Shown: positions 40,901-51,900 of the stretch, piece after piece | Layout of the letters: every line of letters starts with the position of its first letter | Numbering within the stretch: the first letter of the stretch is position 1 | NCBI RefSeq assembly: GCF_008831285.2 | Contig: NC_045145.1 | Span: 14,338,040-14,402,039, forward strand | Reading direction: 5' to 3' | From: Nymphaea colorata | Taxonomy: Eukaryota > Streptophyta > Magnoliopsida > Nymphaeales > Nymphaeaceae | Length of the DNA stretch: 64,000 bases | Notes under the pieces: generated by a model | Told to the model about the DNA's origin: nothing | The model's input: only the letters and a program-made list of their open reading frames with translations | Database searches by the model: none | Position numbers and translations under genes: made by a program

Positions 40901-41480
40901 ATCTCAAGTCAGTAAGAATCTCTTTCTCTCTCTCTCTCTCTCTCATCCTAATTCAGTGAGAAATGGTTGGCTCCTAAAATTTTTCACTAGTTTTATTGTT
41001 TTTATCACAAACATGAATGGAAGTGCAGAGCATACAAACAGAAAACGTCTTCTCCAGTTCTTTAATGCTGCTTTCTTTTGTTGGTTCAAGATGGACGCGT
41101 GTGTCCATCGGTTCACAGAGGACTCGGTTTGTGGGGATGCAAAGCAAACGGTCGGCCAGGTACGGGACGACGCGGTTGGACTCGGTGTCTTCCTTCTTCA
41201 CGGCTCCATCTCAGAGGGCTTTTTGCGACAGAAATGAACTGTATTTGACGGTGGGACATGAACGGCGTGGCCCCCACCGCCTCATTGTAGAGCTCCCACA
41301 GTGGTGGTGAACTGTTGCCGTGTCTTTCATACAAGAGTTTTTGGCAATAATTGTCCCTTTTGTTTGGAACGTTATCGTCTTTCTTCTGCTATATTAAATA
41401 CACCTCAACAGGGGTTGTGGGTATCATTGAGAATCAACAAGTTGGACCTCTTCCTTTGGTAGATATTCTTCAGAGCAGAG
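34941..41480. other. Intergenic DNA between cysteine oxidase and SnRK2
   Basis: 34941 to about 35110 is the 3' UTR of the cysteine oxidase gene. An open frame at 35689-35994 and a patch of open frames on both strands at 36590-37440 have no match I recognise. About 37680-37870 and 38210-38450 read like fragments of dispersed repeats. 38576-38813 is a MITE. 39600-40390 is AT-rich with no features. About 40923-40944 is a (CT)n run. 41320-41480 holds the SnRK2 promoter, with a TATATTAAA word near 41391-41399 about 85 bases before the start codon. Confidence 0.5.
38576..38813. mobile_element. hAT-like MITE with 8-bp target-site duplication
   Basis: 238 bp. The left end is TAGAGGTGGGTGTTGGGCCA and the reverse complement of the right end is TAGGGGTGGGCATCGGGCCG after two extra bases, giving TIRs of about 22 bp. 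The interior is almost pure A/T. Flanks CACATGCA (38568-38575) and AACATGCA (38814-38821) match at 7 of 8 positions, fitting the 8-bp duplication of hAT elements. No coding capacity. Confidence 0.8.
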
Positions 41481-43882
41481 ATGGAGCGGTATGAATTGGT
41501 GAAGGATATTGGTTCGGGGAATTTTGGGGTCGCCAAGCTGGTCAGAGATAAGAGAACAAGGGAGTTGTTTGCTGTAAAGTATATTGAGAGAGGGCAGAAG
41601 GTGAGGAATTATCTTTATTTTTTGTTGGTTTTGATCCGTAAGCAAAAAAACAGAAATTGTTTGTTGGTTACAGTTTAAAGAATTAGGTGTTGTGGGCAGC
41701 CTGGTTTCTGACGATTTTTCTTCTCTTATTCGTTTGTCTGTTTGCAGATTGATGAAAATGTTAAGAGAGAAATAATGAACCACAGGTCTTTGAAGCATCC
41801 TAATATAGTTCTGTTTAAGGAGGTAATGATGCTTAATGCTCCAGTGAATTTGAGCAAGTCATAGCACGTAGGGGAACAGGGGAAGTAGCCTGTTCACTTT
41901 CTGTTGAAGGCATTCTATTATGGTTTAGGACTGAGATATTTAGAGCACTTCTTTGTTTTTAATGGAGTTGCAAAGAGGAAAATTGCCAGTAAGATTGGTC
42001 GTTTCAGAATGTATTCCGTTCATTTCTTTCATTTCCTTTTCTATGCCTTTTGATTCTTCTAGAGCACGAATTTTTGGAAGTTCGTAGCCGTCATGTTCTA
42101 GGTGATGTATTTTTTCTGAAGAATTTCAGTCCGGCTTTGAGAATTCCGCTGTCTACCCTGCTGTGTCGATAGAAAGGGACAGGATATCTTTTCGTGCGTC
42201 AATGGATAGTTAGGCATTGGAGAAAAGATAAAATTGGCAGCGAAATAAGAACTGAAGCCATGGTTATCCTGCTGCACTGAAGCGGCTTATCATGAGTGCG
42301 TAACTGAGTTTCGTTTGGATCATTAATGTATTAGGTACTGGATGTGATGATCAAATCAGTAACTCTTTCATCTAAGGTTCTTTGCTTTGTTCAGGTTCTA
42401 AGAGTGTATAAGAGTTTGCCTGATTTGATACTTGTTTTTCTTTCAATTGCTTAAGCACATATTATCATCAGCATGCTGATCAGCTGTTGACATTACCGTG
42501 TTGATGATCTGAATGTCTTATGCAGGTACTGCTAACCCCGACTCATCTAGCCATAGTGATGGAATATGCTGCAGGCGGAGAGCTTTTCGAGAGAATATGC
42601 AATGCTGGGAGATTCAGTGAGGATGAGGTCCACTAGCAACTTCTTTACTAAATAATTAATATGTTCCTGTTCATTTGGTATAATCCGCTTTTGGGAGCTC
42701 AATATTTTGTATATTGATGTACTTGGAACAGGCAAGATTCTTTTTCCAACAGTTGATATCTGGTGTCAGCTATTGCCATTCCATGGTTCGCGACCATCTC
42801 CATCACAAGCATTGATTTTTGTGCTGTAATTCTTGTTGCCTTCCTTCACTTTTGTCTTTATCCCTTCGTTTCAGGAGGTTTGCCACAGAGATCTCAAACT
42901 TGAGAACACTCTCTTGGATGGAAGCACTGCTCCTCGCCTCAAAATTTGTGACTTTGGCTACTCAAAGGTAACCTAAGTGAAAGAAGTTTGTATTGCAGCT
43001 CTTATACTCATGTGATCTCTCTATTTGCAGTCATCTGTTTTGCATTCTCAACCAAAGACTGCAGTCGGAACGCCGGCTTACATAGCCCCGGAGGTGTTAG
43101 CTAGGCGTGAATATGATGGCAAAGTGAGTCTTACTGTGTTCAGAGGTTTCTGTGAATTATTTTGTTTATCCCGAGAGTTTTCATAGAGAATTTGGCATTC
43201 AATTCCTGGAATTTACAGGTTGCAGATGTTTGGTCTTGTGGAGTTACCCTCTATGTCATGCTTGTTGGTGCCTATCCTTTTGAGGATCCAGAAGATCCTA
43301 AAAACTTTAGGAAGACAATTACAGTATGTCCTTTAACTGTTTTCTTCTCCAACTATTTTCTTTCTTACCAACACTAGTAAATCTCCATGACCTTTGTACT
43401 TTTGACAGCGAATACTTGGTGTCCACTACTCTATTCCCAATTATGTTCGTGTTTCTGCCGAATGCAGGCATCTTCTCTCTCGAATATTCGTTGCTAATCC
43501 CGAGAAGGTAAACCATCCAAGCATTGTTTCAGTGGTAGTGATTAACAGCACCAGTTTGAGATTCGAATTATGCACCACCCATTTCCTTCTTGTATACTGT
43601 TGACGACAGAGAATTACCATTCCTGAGATAAAAAGCCACCCCTGGTTTCTAAAGAACTTGCCGCTGGAGCTGATGGAAGGAGGAGCAGGAAACTGCATGA
43701 ACGATGATCCAGAGCATCCTCCTCAAAGCATCGAAGAAATAATGAGGATTGTACAGGAAGCGCAGAAGCCGGCTGAGGTGCCACAGCTTGGTGGGCATCT
43801 GCTCGGTGGTAGCATGGATTTTGACGACATGGATGCAGATGCGGATCTAGATATTGATAGCAGTGAAGATTTTGTTTGTTAA
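41481..43882 (+). CDS. SnRK2: SnRK2 serine/threonine protein kinase, subclass II-like
   Basis: Kinase of the SNF1-related family 2, active in osmotic-stress and abscisic-acid signalling. Nine exons, 41481-41600, 41748-41822, 42526-42627, 42732-42785, 42875-42967, 43031-43123, 43219-43323, 43409-43507 and 43610-43882, all phase 0, give 337 residues. Motifs: glycine loop GSGNFG (11-16), K33 in [14 protein letters not shown] (121-128), DFGYSKSS (143-150), and activation loop [14 protein letters not shown] with S154 at the site equivalent to OST1 S175. The start [13 protein letters not shown] without an N-terminal extension and the ending [11 protein letters not shown] resemble SnRK2.7/2.8. The tail carries an acidic patch, [15 protein letters not shown]. 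It lacks the long ABA-box region of SnRK2.6, so strong ABA activation is less likely. One unusual residue is L in PNIVLFKE, where most members have R. Subclass placement is by recall. Confidence 0.95.
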
Positions 43883-46800
43883 GCGTGGGAAGAACCTTTG
43901 ATGAAATGCACATGGAAAGAAACTGGAAGATCTCACAGTAGCCTGCTCTGTTCACCTCAGGGAGAGAATTTTCCCATTAGTTGCTCATTGTCTGCTTGCG
44001 CATTGGTTGCCATGTCGCCCCGACTGTGATTTTCTGCTGTTTGGAGAACAAAATTGTGATTTTTTTACGCTTTTTTCAAGTGATAGGTGATGCAAGTCTG
44101 GTTCATACACCATGTAACATGGCCGTTTGTAAAGGGCCCTGCAGCGGCTTGCGACTATTGTGCTATCACCAGTGTCATGTCCGATCAATTTTCGTAATAG
44201 ATTGCTCGTTTCTTTCTACCGTCAGTTTAACGGCATTAATGCGCATTAATCATATATATATATATATAATCTTTTTCCAGAATTGCTTGGCCACTATTCG
44301 TGAAAGGGAAAGAGTTGAACGCAATGTCTGTTTTGAAAGGTTGGGGAATCACTTGGTGTGGTAGCATAAATGTGAACTCGGTTGGTGCGTCTCAAAGGGA
44401 ACCATTTCATTGAATGAATTGGAAATCGCGGACGGAAAGGGTAGGAAAACTTTTGGGTTGAAAGGGAGAGGGAAAAAAAGGTTCATGAACATGTCTCCCA
44501 TGTATGTTTTGACAAAACAAACCAACCATATTCAATTACTTATCATGCCAAGCCCTATGATGTGAATATGTGGGTGCGTGTGTGTGTGTATAGGACAAGA
44601 TTTTGAGTGTGTGTGAGGGAATAACAGGACAAGATTACAAGAGAATGAGAGAAACTTAACTGATTTTTAGAGAGAGCTGAAGTTCCTATCAAACCTAATA
44701 TATATAATGTATATAAACCTCTTATCCATTAATATATATAATGAAATATACATTGGGGTGCCACCCTCATTGCACTTTCAGTGATTTAAAATTGAAACTA
44801 ACTGCCTACCAACTTTTACCTAAGAAGGTTGAGATGAGTATAGTATAAGATTCCCCTTTTATCAAACTCTTATTTTTTGCAGAGTGACTTTTTACTCTCA
44901 AGAACGTCAATATCCTCACTTCCTTTTGTTCCATCTCTCATCTTGAATAATAGTCAGTATCGTATTATTTCTTCACATAGTTAATTATACATTTTCACGA
45001 GATTATTATAATCACAACTAACCATATTTTAGTGAGAAATACCATAACTTACGCATGTTCGAAAATGAGATATCGGTTTAGCCTACCAAGGTTTTGGATT
45101 TGCGTCCTTTGGCTCGCGGTTGAATATTGCGCGGACAGGGAGTTTCAAAAACTTAATTAATCTCGAGACATTCTGTCTCATAAATACAAGGTGCCCAACA
45201 AACACGAGTTAGCCTGGTCTGCTGCTCCAAGGACTAGTTTACCCTTTTGTTGACACCATTCACATTATCTTTTCATTGTTATCCTAATCAATATCGCATG
45301 CAAGATACGGAGAATCGTTTATTAGTTCGTACAGAGCTCGGCCTTTAAGTTGCGAATAACTTTCTAGGCTTAAAAAAGGTTGAAAGATGACGTCTTGTGA
45401 TTGCTTTATTAAATAAAATCCTGCTCGAGATTGATTCTGCTGATTGCGCGGACTCAAACTGTTGTATTGGATGATATTTGAAGCTCCTACATGTAACGAC
45501 TTAGAACACAGAAAAAGTTACAAGATAGTGGTATGCCTCCTTATGCATGTAACCAATCCTTTCACAATCTTAAATGTGATAAGTCACCTCCACTTGCACT
45601 TACATTATCCCCTTAAAGAACTTGCATTCTGGATGTCATCACGTCATGAAAGATTTTAAAGAATTGTTTAGTGAAATGCCCAGCAACTATAGTTTATATC
45701 GTTGTAAAGCCAACCTTGTTATTTCATTTTGGCTTTTTGTTTCGAGTGATATGATCGTTGCAGCACGAATGAGTGCAGAACTGTGGCTTAACATTTAACA
45801 AAAAGTAAGTCTTTTCTAATTACTTTTCATGAAAAATTGTTTCTAACATTAAAAAAAGTCATGAAACTCATATTTTCTCTTATAAATCAAACAATTTCTA
45901 CAGCGCGGCTGTTTGCACCGAAGAAGAAAAAAAAGAAGAAATTTGTAGTCAAACTTGCATCGCCAGTCGTCCCATCCACGTATCCTCGTGACAAAGTTAT
46001 GAAGCGATTGATTGAGGCCTTTGGGGCTTGTGCACCTTTCTAAATCAGAGCAGCATGGCCGGCCACGTAAATCTACAGTTTTGTTTTGTTGAAGATCAAC
46101 CAACACTGAACACCGTTACGTCAAAGAAAGAGTTTTGAATGTTACTCGTGAAAAAGAAAGGTTCAATGCTGTGTCTGCCTGAAAGCTCAGTATAGCTGAG
46201 CTTAAAAACAAACGGCCTCTTGCTTGTTTGTTATAAATGGAAAAAAAGGTAATTGATGAAACCACTCGCTTTCGATCATTAAACTTTGTGTCTCTCAAAT
46301 AAATGTCTTTGATTCCATTAACTTCTTCCCTTCTATTATCATCTGCGCTCCCTCCATCTAATTTGGGATCAGGTTGCACCTTGAATTCATTCTCGGTTCT
46401 ATGTTCACTGAAAAGAAAAAGGAAGAAAAAATAGAGCACATTTACTTGCTAAGAAAACTCAATTGCCAGGTCCAGGGATGTACGCCCTTAAAAGTAACAC
46501 GAACGTAAAAATGAATTTCAAGAAATAAACCATGCCAAAAGAGGGCATCTGATAAGAACACTGTATTTATGATGTATATTCTTAAAACTCATTATTTAAA
46601 AGCACCCATGTTTTTATTACAATCATGAACATTATTTTCATGGCATATTTTCATCCACATGCCCCCAAAACATCCTTTACATTTTTCTTAAGTGGGGTAC
46701 TCAGGTGGAACAATGGCGAGACAACCGTCAGACCATTTTTTTCCGGCATCGTAAATCCGAATAAACTAACTCGTCTCTGGATTTGCCGGTTGCTGTGGTG

Positions 46801-47715
46801 GTGTGATACATGATAACAGATGGTACGTGACTTATGGGAACGAGAAGAAAAAGTAACATCTGATTTAGATCTACTATAAAAACATCCACGTCGAACACGA
46901 CCCATGTGCAACATAGTACTCCATAACCGCGTTGTATCCTCTTTTGGTGAGTGACCTCATTGCTGACGCTTCTTCCTTCCGGCTTAAGAGTCTTTTAGTT
47001 TTAGGAAAAAAAAAAACATTTTTCTTAAGTTCGTCTATGATTTATAGACGGTTTACAAATTCACTTCTTCCTTATCCCTTAAGTGCTGCCAATAATAGAA
47101 GCAGTCTTAAGACGATATACAAAAGGTTGCATTGGTTATCAAGAAGTTCTCTGAAATCAATTGCTTAAACCCCTTCGTCTAGGCAGATTACCATCTCAAA
47201 TGGGGTAGCCGCAGGCAATTTGGACTAAATTGTTCTTCAAGCATATTCTACCATGTTGTTTGACACTAGTAACTCTTCTAAAAGTGAAGTAGATTCATGA
47301 AACCCTATCAAATAACATGTTTCATAAATTTATTCCAAATTTTAAAGCAATGTTAAACCACTTCTATGGATTCAGTCTTGACCTGGTCAGACCTAAACCA
47401 TCAAAGCGCCGGTGGGTTTGGACCTCGTCGGGAAACCTGGACAACACTATCAGCACTGGAAGGAACACTTTAAGCCATCGATGAAAGAAAATGGGACGGC
47501 CAGGATTGACCCGCATCTCTTCCTCATGGCAAAACTTTTCAAGACGGGCGAATCTCAGCCGTTGATGCTTAAAAGCTAACGTCTAAGATGGCATTTGTTT
47601 CGAAAGTCCATGCAGTCGCTTCGCACCTTACCGATACTCACAGGTTCCCGCTCGTCAAAAGCTGGTTCAGGCCCGTTGCTTCCCTCCGGTTTTCTACAAC
47701 CGAAGACGGGGAAAA
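43883..47715. other. Intergenic DNA between SnRK2 and PTPA
   Basis: About 43883-44360 is the SnRK2 3' UTR. 44560-44770 has TG-rich and TA-rich short repeats. 44800-47400 is AT-rich, with isolated poly-A runs and no recognisable protein. About 47255-47310 shares a phrase (GTAGATTCATGAAAC) with 16150-16170, suggesting a dispersed repeat. 47400-47715 is GC-richer and is the likely promoter/leader of PTPA; it contains an overlapping upstream ORF listed separately. Confidence 0.5.
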
Positions 47716-47788
47716 ATGGCGGATGATCGTGAAGGAGCCTGCCATTGCGACAGCCAACAAGATCGTCTCCCTCCAGACGGAACCCTAG
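47588..47788 (+). other. Upstream ORF overlapping the PTPA start
   Basis: A 66-codon frame starting AAGATGG, with A at -3 and G at +4, runs out of frame across the PTPA start codon and ends 73 bases inside the coding region. If the transcript begins upstream of 47588, this frame would compete with PTPA translation. Its peptide matches no known domain. It may equally be untranscribed promoter DNA. Confidence 0.4.
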
Positions 47789-48912
47789 CCCGAGATTCCT
47801 GCTACTCGGAAATTCCACCTCCTCGCTCAGCCACCGACACCGGCAGTGACAGCGGCCTCTGTGCCTGCGGACGACCGTTGGCCTGGATGGCCCCTCCCCC
47901 GCCCCAGAACCAGTACAGGCCGATTCGAGCTCCGGCCATTCCCTCCACCCCGAATAGTGCTCAATCCATCATACTCGCCCCTGTCCCCCAGGCGCAGAAG
48001 GTTCCTGCCCTTTCCGCTCCGTTCCAGTTCCGGCCGCCCGCCAAACGAATCCAGTCTCCGGACGACATCCGCCGCTTCCACGACTCCGATTCCGGTAAGA
48101 ACTTCCTCGGCTTCGTCGTTGCCTTGAGCGAGTCCATGCGCGGGCACAAGATCTCCGACCCCTGCCGCGACTCGCCCGTTGTCAGGGTGATAGTCGAGAT
48201 TCTTGACTCCATGATCGGGTGGGTCGATGAGTTCCCTCCGGTGCAGCAGCCATCACGGTACGGGAACCTCGCGTACAGAGACTGGCATCAACGACTTTGC
48301 GATAGCGAGGGTTTGATGCTGCGGATCCTCCCCGAGGATCTCCAGTCGGCTGTGGTGGAGATCTTCCCCTATTTCACTGATAGTTTCGGGAACTCGACGA
48401 GGATCGATTACGGGACTGGCCACGAGACGAACTTTGCGGCGTGGCTCTACTGCCTGGCGAGGCTGGGCGTCCTCACGGAGGAGGATTATCAGGCCCTCGT
48501 CTCTAGGGTTTTCGTGAAGTACATCGAATTGATGAGGAAGCTGCAGACGGTTTACTGGCTAGAGCCTGCGGGTTCCCACGGGGTTTGGGGTCTCGACGAC
48601 TACCATTTCCTTCCATTCATATTCGGTTCGTCGCAGTTAATCGATCACAAGTACATGAAACCGAAGTCTATCCACAATCAGGATATCTTGGATAATTTCT
48701 CCCATGAGTACATGTACCTTGCTTGCGTCGCGTTCGTGAAGAAGGTGAAGAAAGGGGTACTGGCAGAGCATTCGCCAATGCTGGACGATATTAGTGGAGT
48801 GCCGACCTGGAATAAGGTGAATAGTGGGATGCTCAAGATGTATAAGGCGGAGGTTCTGGAGAAGGTGCCGATCATGCAGCATTTTCTCTTCGGATGGATC
48901 ATTAAATGGTAA
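47716..48912 (+). CDS. PTPA: Serine/threonine protein phosphatase 2A activator (PTPA)
   Basis: PTPA binds protein phosphatase 2A and restores or maintains its active, metal-loaded serine/threonine phosphatase state. The open frame gives 398 residues, about normal for plant PTPA. The N-terminal region has a short Cys-rich element (CHCDSQ, SGLCACGRP) and a proline-rich link. The core begins near YRPIRAPAIPS and continues with LAPVPQAQKVP, IQSPDDIRRF, FLGFVVALSE, RYGNLAYRDWH, RIDYGTGHETNFAAWLYCL, GVWGLDDYHFLPFIFGSS, DHKYMKPKSI and KVPIMQHFLFGW. These are family signature blocks around the nucleotide/PP2A interface. The start at 47716 is in good context (AAAATGG); an internal Met at 47887 is an alternative. 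The stop codon overlaps a possible donor (TGGTAACC), so a downstream terminal exon is possible. Confidence 0.93.
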   Translation: MADDREGACHCDSQQDRLPPDGTLARDSCYSEIPPPRSATDTGSDSGLCACGRPLAWMAPPPPQNQYRPIRAPAIPSTPNSAQSIILAPVPQAQKVPALSAPFQFRPPAKRIQSPDDIRRFHDSDSGKNFLGFVVALSESMRGHKISDPCRDSPVVRVIVEILDSMIGWVDEFPPVQQPSRYGNLAYRDWHQRLCDSEGLMLRILPEDLQSAVVEIFPYFTDSFGNSTRIDYGTGHETNFAAWLYCLARLGVLTEEDYQALVSRVFVKYIELMRKLQTVYWLEPAGSHGVWGLDDYHFLPFIFGSSQLIDHKYMKPKSIHNQDILDNFSHEYMYLACVAFVKKVKKGVLAEHSPMLDDISGVPTWNKVNSGMLKMYKAEVLEKVPIMQHFLFGWIIKW

Positions 48913-51900
48913 CCTTACCTAAATTGTTATTGTATGAAAGTTAATTGTTTCAGTTCCTTTTGCAACAGTCTCGTTGCTATTTACGAATTTTGAACGATGT
49001 GGAAACACCAGAGCTCAATGTTCTTGTTCTGTTTGGCTATGTAGTATATTCTTCGGATACTAAAATTGTTATTTGTGGATGATATACAGTTGGGAGTTAG
49101 ACGTAAGCCTTTTTTTAACCTACATTCTTGTCTACTATGAGATTTTCTTCGGTTGTTAATGTGTTAATCCTACTTATTTATGGACATATGCTTCTAAGCA
49201 ACATAGGCGTAGGAAAAGTAATTAATAAGCTATCAAATTCCTTGTCATTAACATTCTCTTTCTACTTATTTTGTATCTAACTTATGTTGTTGATCATTAA
49301 CTCCTTTTGGTTAAGGGCTATTCTCAATGTTCATACGATGCAAAAGTGACTAGGTATTTGCTAGGATACTTCCTTGAAGACTCCAAATCAATTATTTTTA
49401 CTTTCTGGGAGAAAGTAGGAAACAATATGCAGACTTGTGTGAGAATAACAAACAGAGTCTTTTGTAGGTAGATACTTTGTGATTTTTTAGTACGAACTCT
49501 GTTCCTAAGGGAATAGAAAATTATCAATCTTGTAAAAATTAAAACTTGTGATGGCAAGAACGTGGGAAACACATTTCCTCGGTAAATGAATCAGTATCAC
49601 ATGCTATTGCAGTCATGCGAATGGTTATTTTCATACCATTCTTGGAGAACATGATTTTCTGGTTTCACATCTTGGAAGAACATGACCTATTTCTGGCCCA
49701 TTTCATTTGAAAGAGTTTATTTATTTCTATTTGTATCTATATCTTGTGTTGCCAGTATTGTATATCCTTCTTCACTCTCTATATTCTCCCTCATCTTTTC
49801 AACTTAGTTTGGTCTCTAATATGTGAAGAAACTTGAAACTTCTTTTGAGAGTGTTCAAGAACTTTCTTGTAATTACAGATTCCTGCCATTTTTTTCCCCA
49901 TAGAAGAGTAAAGCCTGAAAATGCAATTTATTTTAAATCAGTTTTTGTTAGATTCAATAATCAACAAGAGGTTGTTGTCATGCAAATTGGAAAATAACAT
50001 GAAATATATTCTTGAGCCCAAAATTGAACTAACACTATGGCAAAAGCATTAAGAGGGAAAAATGGTTTCTCAAGCTTACCTACTTGCAACTTCTACTGAA
50101 GTATGTCCTTTTGACAAAGATGACAAATATGATCTTTAGACCAATATAAATGAAACGCCAATGATCATCTGGATGGTACTTCTACTAGGTACTCATTCTA
50201 CTGGGTACTTGCTACTTAGTTATTTGCCATTTCGAGTAGGATTCAACTCTATAGGTGCCATTGAAGGATAGTCTTTTCTTATCAAGTTTACTTTTACCTT
50301 TTGGGCTTGAGAAGCGCAGAATCTTTCTTGTGGCAAGTATATATTCATGAAAAGCATGTTTTCCTGCTTGGATTGTCTAGTTTTCTGATGCTCCCTTCAC
50401 TAGTAACCTTCATGCTTTTCTTTTCTGATTCTGTCGTCTCTGCAATTCATGCCCTAGCTTGGTTATATGATTGTCTGCATAGTTTAAACAGTGACTTTGA
50501 ATTTTGGATTTAACCCTAAGTAACGTGAACTCTTCCAAAAAAAAGTTGCTGTACCTAGTCAAAGCAACTTGCAGTGCAATGTGGGTGTGGATGCATGCAG
50601 GACCTGACGATCGACTTTCTTTCTTATTGAACCATTGGTAGATTCATGTATTTTGCATCCTAGTTCTTTGTTTCTAGTCTATCTATATATTTAGCCCATT
50701 TTTCTTTTCTTTTCTTTTTTCTTTTTTTTTTTCAAAAAATGCATTATCCACACTCCAGACCTCTGTGGCTAGAATCAATGCTATCATCTATCACATTAAG
50801 TTAGTCATAGATTCACATGGCCTTGGCTCATTGATGTGTTCTCAACTTCTCTTCACATTCTCAAGAGAAAATGTTGACTATTCAGGTGAATGTTGTCTAG
50901 GGGTTGTTAAACATTGTCGAGATGTTAATCTGTTAAGATTTGAAACCTTTGTAGGAAGCACTAACATTTCATAAGTCATAGCTTTATTGTTCCTGTGGTA
51001 GAGGCAATATTGCACAATGGAGAGGCATCTTTTTTACTCTGAGTAACCTTATACAAAAGCTCGATTTTTATGGTTCCAGACCTGCTATTATTTGCTAAAG
51101 CCCTGGGGCCAATAGCTTACATTTGAGCGAATGTTTGATAGAATATTTTCTTTCTGTTGATGGCCGATGAACTTTGTGGGATTTGGATAGGTTGTGGTCT
51201 GAATACATCGTGTAATTCTTTCTATTTCCATAGTAAGAGTTGTTTGCTTGCAACTATCATGGAGCTTCATCTTCCGCTGCCTTAGTTGTAAAGTTATTTA
51301 TTCATCTGCACCTGGGTTTCTCTTGGTACTTGTTAAGGAAAATATTGTGATTGTGTTTTCCCATACCTTCTTTGTCCTAGCCGGGAGTAATCTCTCATTC
51401 TGCAGAGTGGCATGGGTTAAAGAAGTTTGGATATGACATGGTGTAGGTTTTCCTGTTGACATTGAGAAAAATTGAGGATATGACATGGTGTAGGTTTTTC
51501 TGCAGAGTGACCAATGCTACAGCAGGTAGTGGAAGCAGAAACTGGATGATGATTAACACATGAAAACAAAAGATGAGATGGATTTAAATAAGATGAGTAA
51601 GGGAAAAAAGATAAAAATGAAAATAAATGGGATAGGCGAAATACAGATATAAATAAATAGATAGTGGATATAAATTATTAAAGAAAAGTGGAAGCAAAAC
51701 ATGTGGGAGAAAATGTGGTGAAAAATCATGACCGGAGAGGGAGAACAAGAATGTTAAAAGGAAGAGAAGTGGAAACGACTGAACTAAAAAAAAATTAAAC
51801 CTAACAATAAAAGAAGGATTACAGATTAAAACTGAGTGGTAATGAATGATATTTAACAGAAAAAGATACTGGTCCACAGCAGTCTCTACTCTCTAGCAAC

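Noticed and set aside
44560-44780. TG- and TA-rich stretch as an LTR edge
   Set aside because: No second copy, primer-binding site or internal coding region is present in the window.
47827-48147. Minus-strand frame within PTPA
   Set aside because: Antisense shadow of a GC-rich coding region.
51584-51877. Hydrophobic Phe/Leu-rich minus-strand frame, as a membrane protein
   Set aside because: It is the reverse of an A-rich stretch of low complexity with no start context or family resemblance.
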